Assembly: GCF_036226365.1 (NCBI RefSeq)
Contig: NZ_CP108462.1
Location: 6,232,501-6,296,500 of the forward strand
Reading direction: 5' to 3'
From: Streptomyces sp. NBC_01262
GTDB lineage: Bacteria; Actinomycetota; Actinomycetes; Streptomycetales; Streptomycetaceae
Length of the DNA: 64,000 nucleotides
In this document: positions 33,067 through 42,021 of the stretch, piece by piece
How positions within the stretch are numbered: position 1 is the first letter of the stretch
How the letters are laid out: each line of letters starts with the position of its first letter
The notes under the pieces: model-generated
What the model was told of the DNA's origin: nothing
The model's input: only the letters and a program-made list of their open reading frames with translations
Databases searched by the model: none
Made by a program: the position numbers and the translations under genes

Positions 33067-35373
33067 TCAGGGACGAGCCTTCCGGGTGGGCGGCCCCCCT
33101 GCCACGGGGGCTGCGCCGTTCGGGGTCATCCCGCCGGCTGGGGCGGGGACGCGGGGGCGGCCGGTGATGGCCGAGGGGGCCGGGGCGGGGGTGCGGTCGC
33201 CGAGCGGGATGTGGGGGAGGGGGGTGTCCTCGCCGAGGAGGACGCGGCGGACTGCGCGCTCGGCGGCGAGGCCGTCGTCGAAGGCGCAGAAGCGGGCGCG
33301 GAAGGCGGTGCGCAGTTCGGTGGAGCGGGGGCTGTTCCAGTCGCCGTCGCGGAAGATGCGGACGAAGTCGGCGTCGGAGGTGGAGACGGGGCCGGGGGTG
33401 TCGCCGGGGGCGCCGGACAGGAGGTCGAAGTAGACGCCGCGGGAGGCGCGGTAGACGGGCCAGTCGTCGGCGTGGATCACGATGGGGCGGTCGAGGTTGG
33501 CGTAGTCGAACATGATGGACGAGTAGTCCGTGACCAGGGCGTCGGCGGCCAGGCACAGCTCCTCGACGGGGGAGTGCCGGGACACGTCGATGACCAGGCC
33601 GCGCTCGTGCAGCTCGCGCAGCGACTCGTCGCCGGCGTGGAAGTAGTGGGTGCGGGCCAGGAGTACGAAGTCCGGGCCGAGCTCGCGGCAGACGCGGGTG
33701 AAGTCCAGCCGGGGGACGTAGCCCTTCTGGTAGTCGCGCACGGTGGGGGCGTAGAGGATGGCGGTGCGGCCGGGCGGGATGCCCAGGGCGGCGCGGGCCG
33801 CCTCCACTTCGGCGGCGCCTGCCGTGACGTAGACGTCGTTGCGCGGGTAGCCGGATTCGAGGTGCTGGAAGGAGGAGGGGTAGACGCGCTCCCAGACCTC
33901 GGTGGAGTGGGGGTTGGCGGAGAGGCTGAAGTCCCAGCGGTCGACGCGGTCCAGGAGCCTGCGGAAGCTCATGCCGTTGGCGGAGGCGGGGTAGCGCTGC
34001 TGGTCGATGCCCATCTTCTTGAGCGGGGTGCCGTGGTGCGTCTGGAGGTGGACGGAGCCGGGGCGCTTGACGACGGCGTTCGCGAAGTTGACGTTGTTGA
34101 TCAGGTACTTGGCGCGGGCGACGGTCCGCCAGTAGCGCCTGGTGCCGGGGACGACGTAGTCGACGCCTTCGGGGACCTGGTCCACCTCGGATTTGCGGAT
34201 CACCCATACGGCGCGGATGTGCGGGGCCAGTTCCTGTGCCTTGCGCCAGATCGCGGCGGGGTTGCAGTGGACGCCCCGGTCCCAGTAGGCCGCGTAGACC
34301 GCGAGGCCGGGGTCGATGGGGCGGCGCAGGTGGAAACGGTAGAGGACGGCCTTGGCGCGTACGGCGAGCGTCTTGCGCAGGCGGCGCTTGCGCCTGGCCG
34401 CACCCCGCACTGCGCGTGCCGCGTTTTCGCGCATGCGCAGGCGGGCGTAGCCGCCGCGCGCGAAGCACCTCAGCTCGGCGGGCGGGACGAAGCCGACGGG
34501 CAGGTGGCGGCGGTACCACCGCACGGCGAGGCGGAAGAACTCGCGCCGCAGGTGGGGCGGGATGCGGTCGGGGTTGTTGAGGCAGAACCGGAAGTGGGCG
34601 ACGGCTCGTTCGAAGAGCCGTCCGTGCAGGGGGACCAGGTCGGGCTTGCCGTCCAGGAAGGCGAAGAGGCGGGCGTACTGGTCGAAGATGACGAAGTGGT
34701 TGCGGCCCGGGCTGCGCGTGCTGGCGCCAATGCGGCGCTGGCGGTATTGGAGGATCACGCGGTCGAGGCAGGAGATGCGCTCGGCGCTGAGCATGGTCTT
34801 GTACGAGACGAGGGCGTCCTCGTAGATGCCGTCGCTGAAGGCGAATTCGGGATCGCCCCGGTAGAAGTCGCGGCGGTAGACGCGGTTGGAGGTCATCGCG
34901 AAGAGCTTGAGGAATTCGGGGCGTTCGGTGATGCGGAAGACATCGGTGCCGGCGGAGGCGAGCAGTTCGCCGAACAGGCTCTTGTCGACGGAGTCCCACC
35001 AGTAGGTGCGGACGTGGTCGAAGTAGAGGATGTCGGGGTCGCCGTCCTGCTTGAGGCGTTCGGCGAGGGCGTCGAGGGAGCCGGGGGCCAGGGTGTCGTC
35101 GCCGTCGAGGAAGAGCAGGTAGTCGCCGGTGGCCGCGGCGGCGCCGGTGTTGCGGGAGGCGCCGACGCCGCGGTTGGCGGGGTGGTGGATGGCGGTGACG
35201 CGGGTGTCGCGGGCTGCGTACTCGTCCAGGATGCGGCCGGAGTTGTCGGGGGAGGCGTCGTCGACGGCGATCAGCTCGGTGTCGGGGAAGGACTGGCAGA
35301 GCACCGAGTCAAGGCATTCACGCAGGTAGCCCTGCACCTTGTGGACCGGGACGATGATGCTGAAGCGGGGCAT
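33067..35373 (-). CDS. bifunctional glycosyltransferase 2 / CDP-glycerol glycerophosphotransferase
   Basis: A 768-residue cytoplasmic or peripheral enzyme. The N-terminal GT2 domain (about 1-230) has FSIIVPVHKVQGYL, DDASPDNS and the metal-binding FLDGDDTL. The C-terminal domain (about 360-690) is TagF/TagB-like: LQTHHGTPLKKMG, SGYPRNDV, ILYAPTVRDY and VTDYSSIMFDYANLDRPIV. It likely builds a teichoic-acid or teichulosonic-type wall polymer from glycosyl and polyol-phosphate units. ATG start with AGGAA upstream. It forms an operon with a close paralogue (60 nt upstream) and a membrane protein (28 nt downstream). The last about 45 residues are disordered and Pro/Ala-rich. Confidence 0.9.
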   Translation of the reverse strand: MPRFSIIVPVHKVQGYLRECLDSVLCQSFPDTELIAVDDASPDNSGRILDEYAARDTRVTAIHHPANRGVGASRNTGAAAATGDYLLFLDGDDTLAPGSLDALAERLKQDGDPDILYFDHVRTYWWDSVDKSLFGELLASAGTDVFRITERPEFLKLFAMTSNRVYRRDFYRGDPEFAFSDGIYEDALVSYKTMLSAERISCLDRVILQYRQRRIGASTRSPGRNHFVIFDQYARLFAFLDGKPDLVPLHGRLFERAVAHFRFCLNNPDRIPPHLRREFFRLAVRWYRRHLPVGFVPPAELRCFARGGYARLRMRENAARAVRGAARRKRRLRKTLAVRAKAVLYRFHLRRPIDPGLAVYAAYWDRGVHCNPAAIWRKAQELAPHIRAVWVIRKSEVDQVPEGVDYVVPGTRRYWRTVARAKYLINNVNFANAVVKRPGSVHLQTHHGTPLKKMGIDQQRYPASANGMSFRRLLDRVDRWDFSLSANPHSTEVWERVYPSSFQHLESGYPRNDVYVTAGAAEVEAARAALGIPPGRTAILYAPTVRDYQKGYVPRLDFTRVCRELGPDFVLLARTHYFHAGDESLRELHERGLVIDVSRHSPVEELCLAADALVTDYSSIMFDYANLDRPIVIHADDWPVYRASRGVYFDLLSGAPGDTPGPVSTSDADFVRIFRDGDWNSPRSTELRTAFRARFCAFDDGLAAERAVRRVLLGEDTPLPHIPLGDRTPAPAPSAITGRPRVPAPAGGMTPNGAAPVAGGPPTRKARP
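33478..33533. repeat. 56-bp direct repeat, copy 1
   Basis: This stretch, coding the LVTDYSSIMFDYANLDRPIV region, is identical base for base to 35815-35870 in the paralogous gene 2.3 kb away. It could allow recombination that fuses the two genes. Confidence 0.9.
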
Positions 35374-35433
35374 GGGGGTTCCTGGTTCCTGGACGTGTGG
35401 GCAGGTGGGTCGACGTGGCCGTGGCCGTGACGG

Positions 35434-37701
35434 TCACGCCTGCGGGTGCACCTCGAAGGGGCTGAGGGCCGGGGCCGGGACGGTGGTGTGCGGCCGTGGG
35501 GTGAGGGCGCGGGCACGGCTGGGCGCGGGGGCGGGGCGGCGGTGCTCCAGGGGGATGACGGAGGGGAGGGCGCCGTCCTCGCCGAGGAAGACGCGGCGGA
35601 TGACGCGCTCGGCGGCGTGGCCGTCGTCGTGGGCGCAGAAGCGGGCGCGGAAGGCGGCCCGCAGCTCGGCGGAGCGGGGGCCCCGCCAGGCGTCCGTGGC
35701 GAGGATGTCGATCAGCTCGTCCTCGGTGCGGGCGACCAGGCCGGGGGGCTCGGCGATGATGTTGAAGTAGGTGCCGCGGGCGGCCCCGTAGGCGGCCCAG
35801 TCCTCGGTGTGCAGCACGATGGGGCGGTCGAGGTTGGCGTAGTCGAACATGATGGACGAGTAGTCCGTGAGCAGGACGTCGGCCGCCAGGCACAGCTCCT
35901 CCACGCAGGGGTGGGCGGAGACGTCGATGACCCCCTCGGGCAGCACGGCGGCCGGGGCCTTGCTCAGATGGTGCGAGCGCAGCAGGATGACGAAGCCCGG
36001 CCCCAGCTCGCGGGCCATGCGCGGCAGGTCGGCGGGGGTGGGCTGGCCGAGCCGGTAGTCGCGGTGGGTGGGGGCGTACAGGACGGCGGTGGCCTCGCGG
36101 GGGATGCCGAGGCGGTTGCGCACGTTCAGCACGTCGTCGGCGGTGGCGAGCTGGAAGATGTCGTTGCGCGGGTAGCCGTATTCGAGGGTGGTGAAGCCCG
36201 AGGGGTAGGCGCGCTCCCAGGTCAGCGTGGAGTGGCGGTTGGCGGAGAGGCTGTAGTCCCAGCGGTCGGCCTGCCGGAGCAGGCGCTCGAAGTCCAGGTC
36301 GCGGGCGGCGGCCGGGCGGTCGAGGAGGTCGACGCCCATGTGCTTGAGCGGGGTGCCGTGGTGGGTCTGGATGTTGGTCTGGCCCCGCCGCTTCACGTAG
36401 CGGTCGGACAGGTTCACATTGCTGACCAGGTACGTGGCCCGCGCCAGCGCCGTCCAGTAGGCGGCGCTGCCGGGGTGCAGCCTGCGCACGCCGGGCGGGA
36501 GGGTGTGGGCGTGCCGGGCGCTGGTGATCCAGGCGGTGCGGATGTGCGGGGCCAGCGCTCGCACGGAGGCTTCGAGGGCGGCCGGGTTGCAGGCGTAGCC
36601 GCGGTCCCCGTAGGCGCTGAAGACGGCGAGGCCGGGGTCCAGGGGGAGGCGGCGCTGGATGCCGTAGTGGAGCAGCATGGCCGCGCCGCTCATGCGGCGG
36701 TACGCGACCACGGCACGCGCGTGCAGCGTTCGGCGCAGCTGACCGGCCATGCGAAGGGCGTCGAAGGCGCGGCGGGCGCCGATGCCGAGGAGGAACTGAC
36801 GGGCGTCCACGCGGGTGCCGGCCGGGCGGTAGCGGCGGTGGTACTGGCGGGCGCGCTTGAAGAACGCGGCACGCGCGGAGCGGGGCAGGCGGTCGGTGGA
36901 ACCGTAGATGGTGGCGATGTGGGCGTGCAGCCGCTCGAAGACGGCGGGGCGCCAGCGGTCCAGGCCGGGGTTGTTCTCGATGTGGCCGAACACCCGGTCG
37001 TACTGCTCGAAGATGTCGAAGTGCCTGCGGCTGGTGGTGCCCAGGATGTTGCCCTGCCTGCGCTGCCGGTAGCCGACGCACACCCGGTCCAGGACCGCGA
37101 TGGTGCGGGCGCTGAGCAGCACCGGATAGGTCCAGGGGGTGTCCTCGTAGTAGCCGGGCGGGAAGGTGAAGCCCCGGCGCTCGATGAACTCCCGCTTGTA
37201 CGCCTTGTTCCAGACGACCTGCAGCAGCCGCAGCAGAGCGGGGCGGTCGGCGAGGGCGAAGACCTGGGGGCCGTCGGGGGACTGGGTGAGCAGGTCGGCC
37301 CGCTGGTTGCGGGCGGTGCTGCCGTCCCAGTAGGTGCGGGCGTAGTCGTAGACGAGGACGTCCGGCTCGGCGGTCTGCTTCAGACGGTCGGCGATCGCCT
37401 GGAGGGAGCCGGGGGTGAGGGTGTCGTCGCTGTCGAGGAAGAGCAGGTAGTCGCCGGTGGCGCGGGACAGGGCGGCGTTGCGGGCGCGGCCGAGACCGAC
37501 GTTCTCCTGGAGGTGGATGACGCTCACGCGGGCGTCGCGGACCGCGAACTCGTCGAGGATGCCGCCGCTTCCGTCGGGTGAGCAGTCGTCGACGGCGATC
37601 AGCTCGAAGTCCGAGAAGCCCTGTCCGAGGACCGACTCCACGCATTCGTGCAGGTAGGCCTGCACCTTGTAGGCGGGCACGATGACGCTGAAGCGGGGCA
37701 A
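35434..37701 (-). CDS. bifunctional glycosyltransferase 2 / CDP-glycerol glycerophosphotransferase (paralogue)
   Basis: A 755-residue paralogue of the next gene with the same order of domains: GT2 (FSVIVPAYKVQAYL, DDCSPDGS, FLDSDDTL) and TagF-like (IQTHHGTPLKHMG, YGYPRNDI, VLYAPTHRDYR, LTDYSSIMFDYANLDRPIV). The start is TTG, chosen because TTG-CCC-CGC-TTC aligns with ATG-CCC-CGC-TTC of the paralogue; the in-register upstream ATG at 37708 belongs to another frame. The middle region (about 250-350) is the least conserved between the two, so acceptors may differ. First gene of the operon. Confidence 0.9.
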   Translation of the reverse strand: MPRFSVIVPAYKVQAYLHECVESVLGQGFSDFELIAVDDCSPDGSGGILDEFAVRDARVSVIHLQENVGLGRARNAALSRATGDYLLFLDSDDTLTPGSLQAIADRLKQTAEPDVLVYDYARTYWDGSTARNQRADLLTQSPDGPQVFALADRPALLRLLQVVWNKAYKREFIERRGFTFPPGYYEDTPWTYPVLLSARTIAVLDRVCVGYRQRRQGNILGTTSRRHFDIFEQYDRVFGHIENNPGLDRWRPAVFERLHAHIATIYGSTDRLPRSARAAFFKRARQYHRRYRPAGTRVDARQFLLGIGARRAFDALRMAGQLRRTLHARAVVAYRRMSGAAMLLHYGIQRRLPLDPGLAVFSAYGDRGYACNPAALEASVRALAPHIRTAWITSARHAHTLPPGVRRLHPGSAAYWTALARATYLVSNVNLSDRYVKRRGQTNIQTHHGTPLKHMGVDLLDRPAAARDLDFERLLRQADRWDYSLSANRHSTLTWERAYPSGFTTLEYGYPRNDIFQLATADDVLNVRNRLGIPREATAVLYAPTHRDYRLGQPTPADLPRMARELGPGFVILLRSHHLSKAPAAVLPEGVIDVSAHPCVEELCLAADVLLTDYSSIMFDYANLDRPIVLHTEDWAAYGAARGTYFNIIAEPPGLVARTEDELIDILATDAWRGPRSAELRAAFRARFCAHDDGHAAERVIRRVFLGEDGALPSVIPLEHRRPAPAPSRARALTPRPHTTVPAPALSPFEVHPQA
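35815..35870. repeat. 56-bp direct repeat, copy 2
   Basis: Identical to 33478-33533; see that entry. Confidence 0.9.
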
Positions 37702-37783
37702 GGCACATCCAATGAGTTCGGCTTGCGCGGGCGCGGGCGGGCTGCCGGGCTGCGCGCCGGTTATCGGATGAACTGCAGACGTA

Positions 37784-37820
37784 CGCGGCGTGTGCCCGTT
37801 ATATTCCGGGCAACGCCGCG
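37784..37820 (-). terminator. hairpin downstream of the sugar ABC transporter operon
   Basis: CGCGGCGT(G)TGCCCG pairs with CGGGCAACGCCGCG, a 14-bp stem with one bulged base and an AT-rich 8-nt loop, located 33 nt after the stop of the last permease gene. It lies between two leftward operons and could instead be part of the next operon's control region. Confidence 0.6.
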
Positions 37821-37852
37821 AACGGTGATCTGGTTACGGTTGCCCGCGGCCG

Positions 37853-38716
37853 CTACTTGACGGCTCCGGCCATCACACCGGAGACGAACTGCCGCTGGAA
37901 CGCGAAGAACACGACCAGCGGGACGATCATCGACAGGAACGCGCCGGGCGCCAGGACGTCGATGTTGTTGCCGAACTGCCGTACCTGCTGCTGCAGTGCG
38001 ACCGTGAGCGGCTGCGAGTCGGCGTTGGTGAAGATCAGCGCCACCAGCATGTCGTTCCACACCCACAGGAACTGGAAGATGCCCAGCGAGGCGATCGCGG
38101 GCCCGCCCAGCGGCATGATCACCGTGGTGAACAGCCGCAGTTCGCCCGCGCCGTCCAGGCGCGCCGCCTCCAGCAGTTCGCGCGGGATCTCCGCGAAGAA
38201 GTTGCGGAGCAGGAAGATCGCGAACGGCAGCCCGAACCCGACATGGAAGAGCACCACGCCGATGGTGTCGCCGAAGATCCCCAGCTCCCGGAACAGGTCC
38301 ACGATCGGGATCAGCGCGATCTGGATCGGCACCACCAGCAGCCCCACGACCACCATGAACCACCAGTCCCGGCCGGGGAAGTCCAGCCAGGCGAAGGCGT
38401 AGCCCGCGAGCGATCCGATGATCACCACCAGCAGGGTCGCCGGGACGGTGATCAGCACGGTGTTGAGGAAGGAGGAGGTGACCGTGTCGTTGTCCAGCAG
38501 GTCCTTGTAGTTGTCGAGGGTCAGCTGCGCCGGCGTGGTGAACACCTTCCACCAGCCGCTCGCGGCGATGTCCGTGGGGCCCCGGAAGGACGAGACCAGC
38601 AGCCCGACGGTCGGCATCAGCCAGAACAGGGCGACGAGGATCAGGAAGACCCGCATCACCCCGCCGCTCGCCTTGCCGGCCAGGCGTGAGACGAGCGAAC
38701 TCGCGAGGCGCGTCAT
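37853..38716 (-). CDS. sugar ABC transporter permease (MalG type)
   Basis: A 287-residue inner permease of the carbohydrate-uptake-1 class with six membrane segments (MRVFLILVALFWLMPTVGLLV first) and the EAA loop EIPRELLEAARLDGAGELRLFTTVIMPL (about 187-214) that contacts the ATPase. It starts at an ATG overlapping the stop of the other permease gene (ATGA). No ATPase gene is present in the operon; streptomycete sugar importers commonly share the MsiK ATPase encoded elsewhere, so that is the likely partner. The frame is open far upstream, but that part is a shadow of the other permease. Confidence 0.93.
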   Translation of the reverse strand: MTRLASSLVSRLAGKASGGVMRVFLILVALFWLMPTVGLLVSSFRGPTDIAASGWWKVFTTPAQLTLDNYKDLLDNDTVTSSFLNTVLITVPATLLVVIIGSLAGYAFAWLDFPGRDWWFMVVVGLLVVPIQIALIPIVDLFRELGIFGDTIGVVLFHVGFGLPFAIFLLRNFFAEIPRELLEAARLDGAGELRLFTTVIMPLGGPAIASLGIFQFLWVWNDMLVALIFTNADSQPLTVALQQQVRQFGNNIDVLAPGAFLSMIVPLVVFFAFQRQFVSGVMAGAVK

Positions 38717-40044
38717 GCGCGGCGCTCCCTTCGCATGCGGCGGATGTTGACCAGCATCACGGGCACCACGAGCAGCAGCAGGATGACGCCGATAGCGCTG
38801 CCCAGGCCCGGGTTGTTGCCGCCGCCGAACGACGACAGGTAGAGCTGCAGGGCCAGCACGTTCGCGTCGGGCTGGGACGGTTCGGGCGCGATGATGAAGA
38901 CCAGGTCGAAGATCTTCAGCACGTTGATCATCAACGTCACCAGCACCACCGCGAGCACCGGCGCCAGCAGCGGCACCGTCACCTTGCGGAAGACCTGCCA
39001 CTCGTTCGCGCCGTCCACGCGGGCCTGCTCCAGGAGTTCGCGAGGCACCCCCGCCAGCCCGGCCGCGATCAGCACCATCGCGAAGCCCGCCCACATCCAG
39101 ATGTACGAGCCGATGATGGCCGGGGTGACCAGGTTCGGCCCCAGCCAGTCGATCCCGTTGTACGGCTCCGCGAAGTTGGACGCGGGCAGTCGCAGTCGGG
39201 TCCCGTCCGCCGACGCGGGGAGCGAGAAGGTGCCGTCCGCGCCGGACCTGGCGGTGGCCACGACCTTCCCGGAACCGTCGACCGCCTCGACCTTCACCCC
39301 CTTCAGGGCCTTCTCGCCCGCGTCGATCACCCCCGGGCTGCCGCCGCCGCCCGGCTTGAAGTCCAGCCACACCGTGCCGGTCACCCCTGAGCCGGCGGTC
39401 GCGGGCCTGGCGTTCTCGGTGCCGGCCGGGAGCTTGGCCGCCGCGATGCCGATCAGCGGCAGCCCGACGGGGATGCCGGCCTGGGTGGTGGCCGTGGTGG
39501 TGTACGGGCCGCCCACCGCCGCCGCCTTGAGCGGCCCTCCGGTGCGCACCCCGGCCCCCGGGTACTGCGAGGACTCCGCGAAGGTGTCGTGGACGCCGAC
39601 CACGACCGCGTTCGCCACACCCCGGCTCGGATCCTGCTCGTACACCAGCCGGAAGATGATCCCGGCGGCCAGCATCGAGATCGCCATCGGCATGAAGACC
39701 ACCAGCTTGAAGGCGGTCCCCCAGCTCACCCGCTCGGTCAGCACGGCGAAGACCAGCCCGAGCGCGGTGGCCAGTACGGGGGCCACCGCGACCCAGATCG
39801 CGGTGTTCTTGAGCGCGGTGAGCGTGCTGTCGTCGCTGAAGACCGAGCCGTAGTTGTCCAGGCCGACGAATTTCGCGCCTCCCGCGTCGAAGAAGCTGCG
39901 CCAGGTGGTGTAGCCGATCGGGTACACCACCAGCGCGCCCAGCAGCACGAGCGCGGGCAGCAGGAAGAGCGCCGCGATCCAGGGGCGGGTGCGCGTGATG
40001 CTTTTGCGCACAGGTGGCGGGGGCGTCGCTGTCGCCGTCGCCAT
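38713..40044 (-). CDS. sugar ABC transporter permease (MalF type) with inserted extracellular beta domain
   Basis: A 443-residue permease, about 140 residues longer than usual. Membrane segments 1-3 (about 22-43, 83-103, 111-135) are normal. The loop after segment 3 (about 145-300) carries an insert: a Gly/Ala-rich stretch, then a Cna-B/SdrD-like beta module (about 221-296) with GTVWLDFKPGGGG, DAGEKALKGVKVEAVDGSGK and ADGTFSLP. Segments 4-6 and the EAA loop GVPRELLEQARVDGANEWQVFRKV (about 332-355) follow. The insert lies outside the cell, in the same loop that in E. coli MalF (P2) touches the binding protein. The ATG shares one base with the binding-protein stop. Confidence 0.92.
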   Translation of the reverse strand: MATATATPPPPVRKSITRTRPWIAALFLLPALVLLGALVVYPIGYTTWRSFFDAGGAKFVGLDNYGSVFSDDSTLTALKNTAIWVAVAPVLATALGLVFAVLTERVSWGTAFKLVVFMPMAISMLAAGIIFRLVYEQDPSRGVANAVVVGVHDTFAESSQYPGAGVRTGGPLKAAAVGGPYTTTATTQAGIPVGLPLIGIAAAKLPAGTENARPATAGSGVTGTVWLDFKPGGGGSPGVIDAGEKALKGVKVEAVDGSGKVVATARSGADGTFSLPASADGTRLRLPASNFAEPYNGIDWLGPNLVTPAIIGSYIWMWAGFAMVLIAAGLAGVPRELLEQARVDGANEWQVFRKVTVPLLAPVLAVVLVTLMINVLKIFDLVFIIAPEPSQPDANVLALQLYLSSFGGGNNPGLGSAIGVILLLLVVPVMLVNIRRMRRERRA

Positions 40045-41417
40045 CAGCTGTTCGCGTACGCCTTGGCGGCGTCCGCCTCCAGCTGGGACTGGGTGCCCGC
40101 GATGTCCTTGGGGTCGGCCAGGAAGTCCTGGAGGTCCTTCCACTCGCCCTTGCCGTCGGTGCCGCCGAACGCCGCCGGGGCCTGGTCGGACATGTCGAAG
40201 CGGAAGTCGTCGCCCGCCGCGACCAGGGCCTTGGCGATGGAGCGCGACACGTCATCCGGATAGGCGGACAGGTCGAGCGACTTGTTCGGGGACACGAAGC
40301 CGCCCGAGGACGCCCAGATCTTCGCGGCGTCGGTCGAGGCCAGGAAGGTCAGCAGCGCCTGCGCGCCCTTGGAGTCCTTCAGCGCCACCGCGACATCGCC
40401 GCCGCTGACGACCGGGGCCTTGCCGGTGCCGACCGCCGGGAAGGGGAACACCTTGGCGTCCGTGCCCACCTTGGCCTTGGTGTTGGCGGTGATGAACGCG
40501 CCCACGAAGTCGCCCTCGTAGACCATCGCCGCCTTCGGCGGGTCGGTGAAGGTCTGGGTGACCGACTTCGGGAAGTCGGTCTGCAGGGCGCCGCTGGTGC
40601 CGCCCGCGACCAGGTCCTTGTTGCCGAAGAGCTCCGCGAGGGTGGTCAGGGCCGCCTTGACGGAGGGGTCGGTCCACTTGATCTTGTGCTGGGCGAGCTG
40701 GTCGTACTTCTCCGGTCCCGCCTGGGAGAGATAGACGTTCTCGAACCAGTCGGTGAGCGTCCAGCCGTTCGCCCCGCCGACGGACACGGCGGGTGTGCCG
40801 GACTCGTAGACCGTCTGGGCGGTGGTGAGGAAATCGGCCCAGGTGGTGGGATCCTCGGTGATCCCGGCGGTCTCGAAGGACGCCGTGTTGTACCAGACCA
40901 GCGACTTGTTGGCGGCCTTGGCGTAGACGCCGTACTGCTTGCCCTGGTACGCGCCGAGCTCCTGCCAGCCCTTGGTGAAGTTCTTGTCCAGCTGCGCCTG
41001 GACGCCGCTGTCGACCGGCTTGAGCCAGCCCTTCTCGGCGAACTGCCGCAGCACGCCCACCTGGGGGAGGAACGCGACGTCCGGCGGCTGGCCGCCCTGG
41101 ATCTTGGTGCCGAGGAAGGTGGAGGTGTTGTCGCCGGTCGGCACGAACTTCACGGTCGCGCCGGTGCGCTTCTCGAACTCGTCGAGCACCTTGACGAAGT
41201 TCTTCTGCTCGGGGCCCGTCCACACGGCCGCGACTTCTAAGTTCTGCCCGGTCAGGCTGGGGAGCGTGACGCTCGCGCCGCTGCTCCCGCTCGGCGAGCT
41301 GCCGCCGCCTGCCTTGTCGTCGCTTCCACCGCCGCAGCCCGCTGCCGCCGCTGTGAGCGTGGCCGCCGCCACGCTCGCGATGATGACCCTGCGCGTGCGC
41401 CTGCTGGATGTTCGCAT
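40044..41417 (-). CDS. sugar ABC transporter substrate-binding lipoprotein
   Basis: A cluster-1 extracellular solute-binding protein of 457 residues. The signal peptide MRTSSRRTRRVIIASVAAATL ends in the lipobox AAGC (C28), followed by a Gly/Ser linker and the SBP fold (EVAAVWTGPEQKNFVKVLDEFEKRTG ... TFLGTKIQGGQPPDVAFLPQ). Typical ligands are oligosaccharides such as alpha-glucosides; the actual sugar cannot be read from sequence. ATG 41417 is preferred; ATG 41429 gives four more residues but has its GAGGGG directly against the start. First gene of the three-gene import operon. Confidence 0.92.
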   Translation of the reverse strand: MRTSSRRTRRVIIASVAAATLTAAAAGCGGGSDDKAGGGSSPSGSSGASVTLPSLTGQNLEVAAVWTGPEQKNFVKVLDEFEKRTGATVKFVPTGDNTSTFLGTKIQGGQPPDVAFLPQVGVLRQFAEKGWLKPVDSGVQAQLDKNFTKGWQELGAYQGKQYGVYAKAANKSLVWYNTASFETAGITEDPTTWADFLTTAQTVYESGTPAVSVGGANGWTLTDWFENVYLSQAGPEKYDQLAQHKIKWTDPSVKAALTTLAELFGNKDLVAGGTSGALQTDFPKSVTQTFTDPPKAAMVYEGDFVGAFITANTKAKVGTDAKVFPFPAVGTGKAPVVSGGDVAVALKDSKGAQALLTFLASTDAAKIWASSGGFVSPNKSLDLSAYPDDVSRSIAKALVAAGDDFRFDMSDQAPAAFGGTDGKGEWKDLQDFLADPKDIAGTQSQLEADAAKAYANS

Positions 41418-41510
41418 CTGCCTGCCCATCCCCTCAGCGCGGATCCGCGCACGCCGCAGGCTCGCTGGGCGTCCCGTCCCCGCGTCATCCGCTTCCGCGT
41501 TCCGGGACCA

Positions 41511-41540
41511 GTCCTACGCCTTGGCTGTGAGAGGCCGCAA
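41511..41540 (-). promoter_or_regulatory. candidate promoter of the sugar ABC operon
   Basis: On the minus strand TTGCGG is followed after 18 nt by TAGGAC, about 80-95 nt before the binding-protein start. No LacI-type palindrome is visible around it. Confidence 0.35.
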
Positions 41541-41765
41541 TAGCGCGTGCACGGTGGGTGGTTGGATCGTGACCCTGATGTGACCGGCATGCGGCGCGCG
41601 TACCGTCCCGGCGGCGGACTCGCTGCCCGCCGCCGGAACGATCGTCACCGGCGGACCGCACACCGTGAGCTGTGCCTTCCCGGACGAGGAAGGCCGGCGG
41701 CGGTCCGGGTGACCCGGGCGCGGGCCGGCGCGAGCGTCGAAGCCCCCGTCCGCCCGTTCGATCAT
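41514..41765 (-). pseudogene. possible remnant of a secreted or sugar-processing protein
   Basis: The 592-nt stretch 41430-42021 has no convincing gene. On the minus strand one 83-codon frame ends with a beta-strand-like, protein-like segment (QLTVCGPPVTIVPAAG, then AGHIRVTIQPPTVHALLRP) resembling the C-terminal strands of a beta-sandwich domain, as in some glycoside hydrolases. Its first 30 residues look like noise and there is no ribosome-binding site. It may be the decayed end of a gene once upstream of the sugar importer, or chance. Confidence 0.2.
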
Positions 41766-41850
41766 CGCTCAACGAGGAGGCGGCGGAGCCGGATTACCGG
41801 CCCCTCGCGGGGGCCGCATCCTGCCAATGGCATGAAGCGGCCAGGGCCGC

Positions 41851-41881
41851 TCAGTTGGCCGTGGCGCGGGCCAACGTCCCG
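41851..41881 (-). repeat. duplicated 3' tail of the adjacent kinase gene
   Basis: The minus strand reads ..GTLARATAN and a stop, matching the kinase C-terminus ..GTLARATSA at 42022-42052. A block of 22 bases is identical, and the stop codon lies at the same distance in both copies. Only the tail is present, 170 bp downstream of the true gene end. Confidence 0.6.
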
Positions 41882-41950
41882 GCCCCCCTTGATGCCGCTC
41901 TCGCACCGCTTCGCGGGCTTCGAGGCGGCTGCGCCGGCCTCCGGCCGTCG

Positions 41951-41969
41951 GGCCGGGGTTGCCCCGGCC
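41951..41969 (-). terminator. possible terminator after the lectin-type kinase gene
   Basis: GGCCGGGG-TTG-CCCCGGCC, a perfect 8-bp stem with a 3-nt loop, lies 53 nt downstream of the kinase stop in very GC-rich DNA. No T tract. Confidence 0.4.
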
Positions 41970-42021
41970 GGCCGGCCGGGGCGCCGGCGAATGTCCTAGC
42001 CGCCCATGCCGGTTGTCCGCG

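Noticed and set aside
37853..40255. An 800-codon frame seeming to fuse both permeases
   Set aside because: Only its last 288 codons are the MalG-type permease; the rest is an out-of-frame reading of the MalF-type gene, and the real start overlaps that gene's stop.
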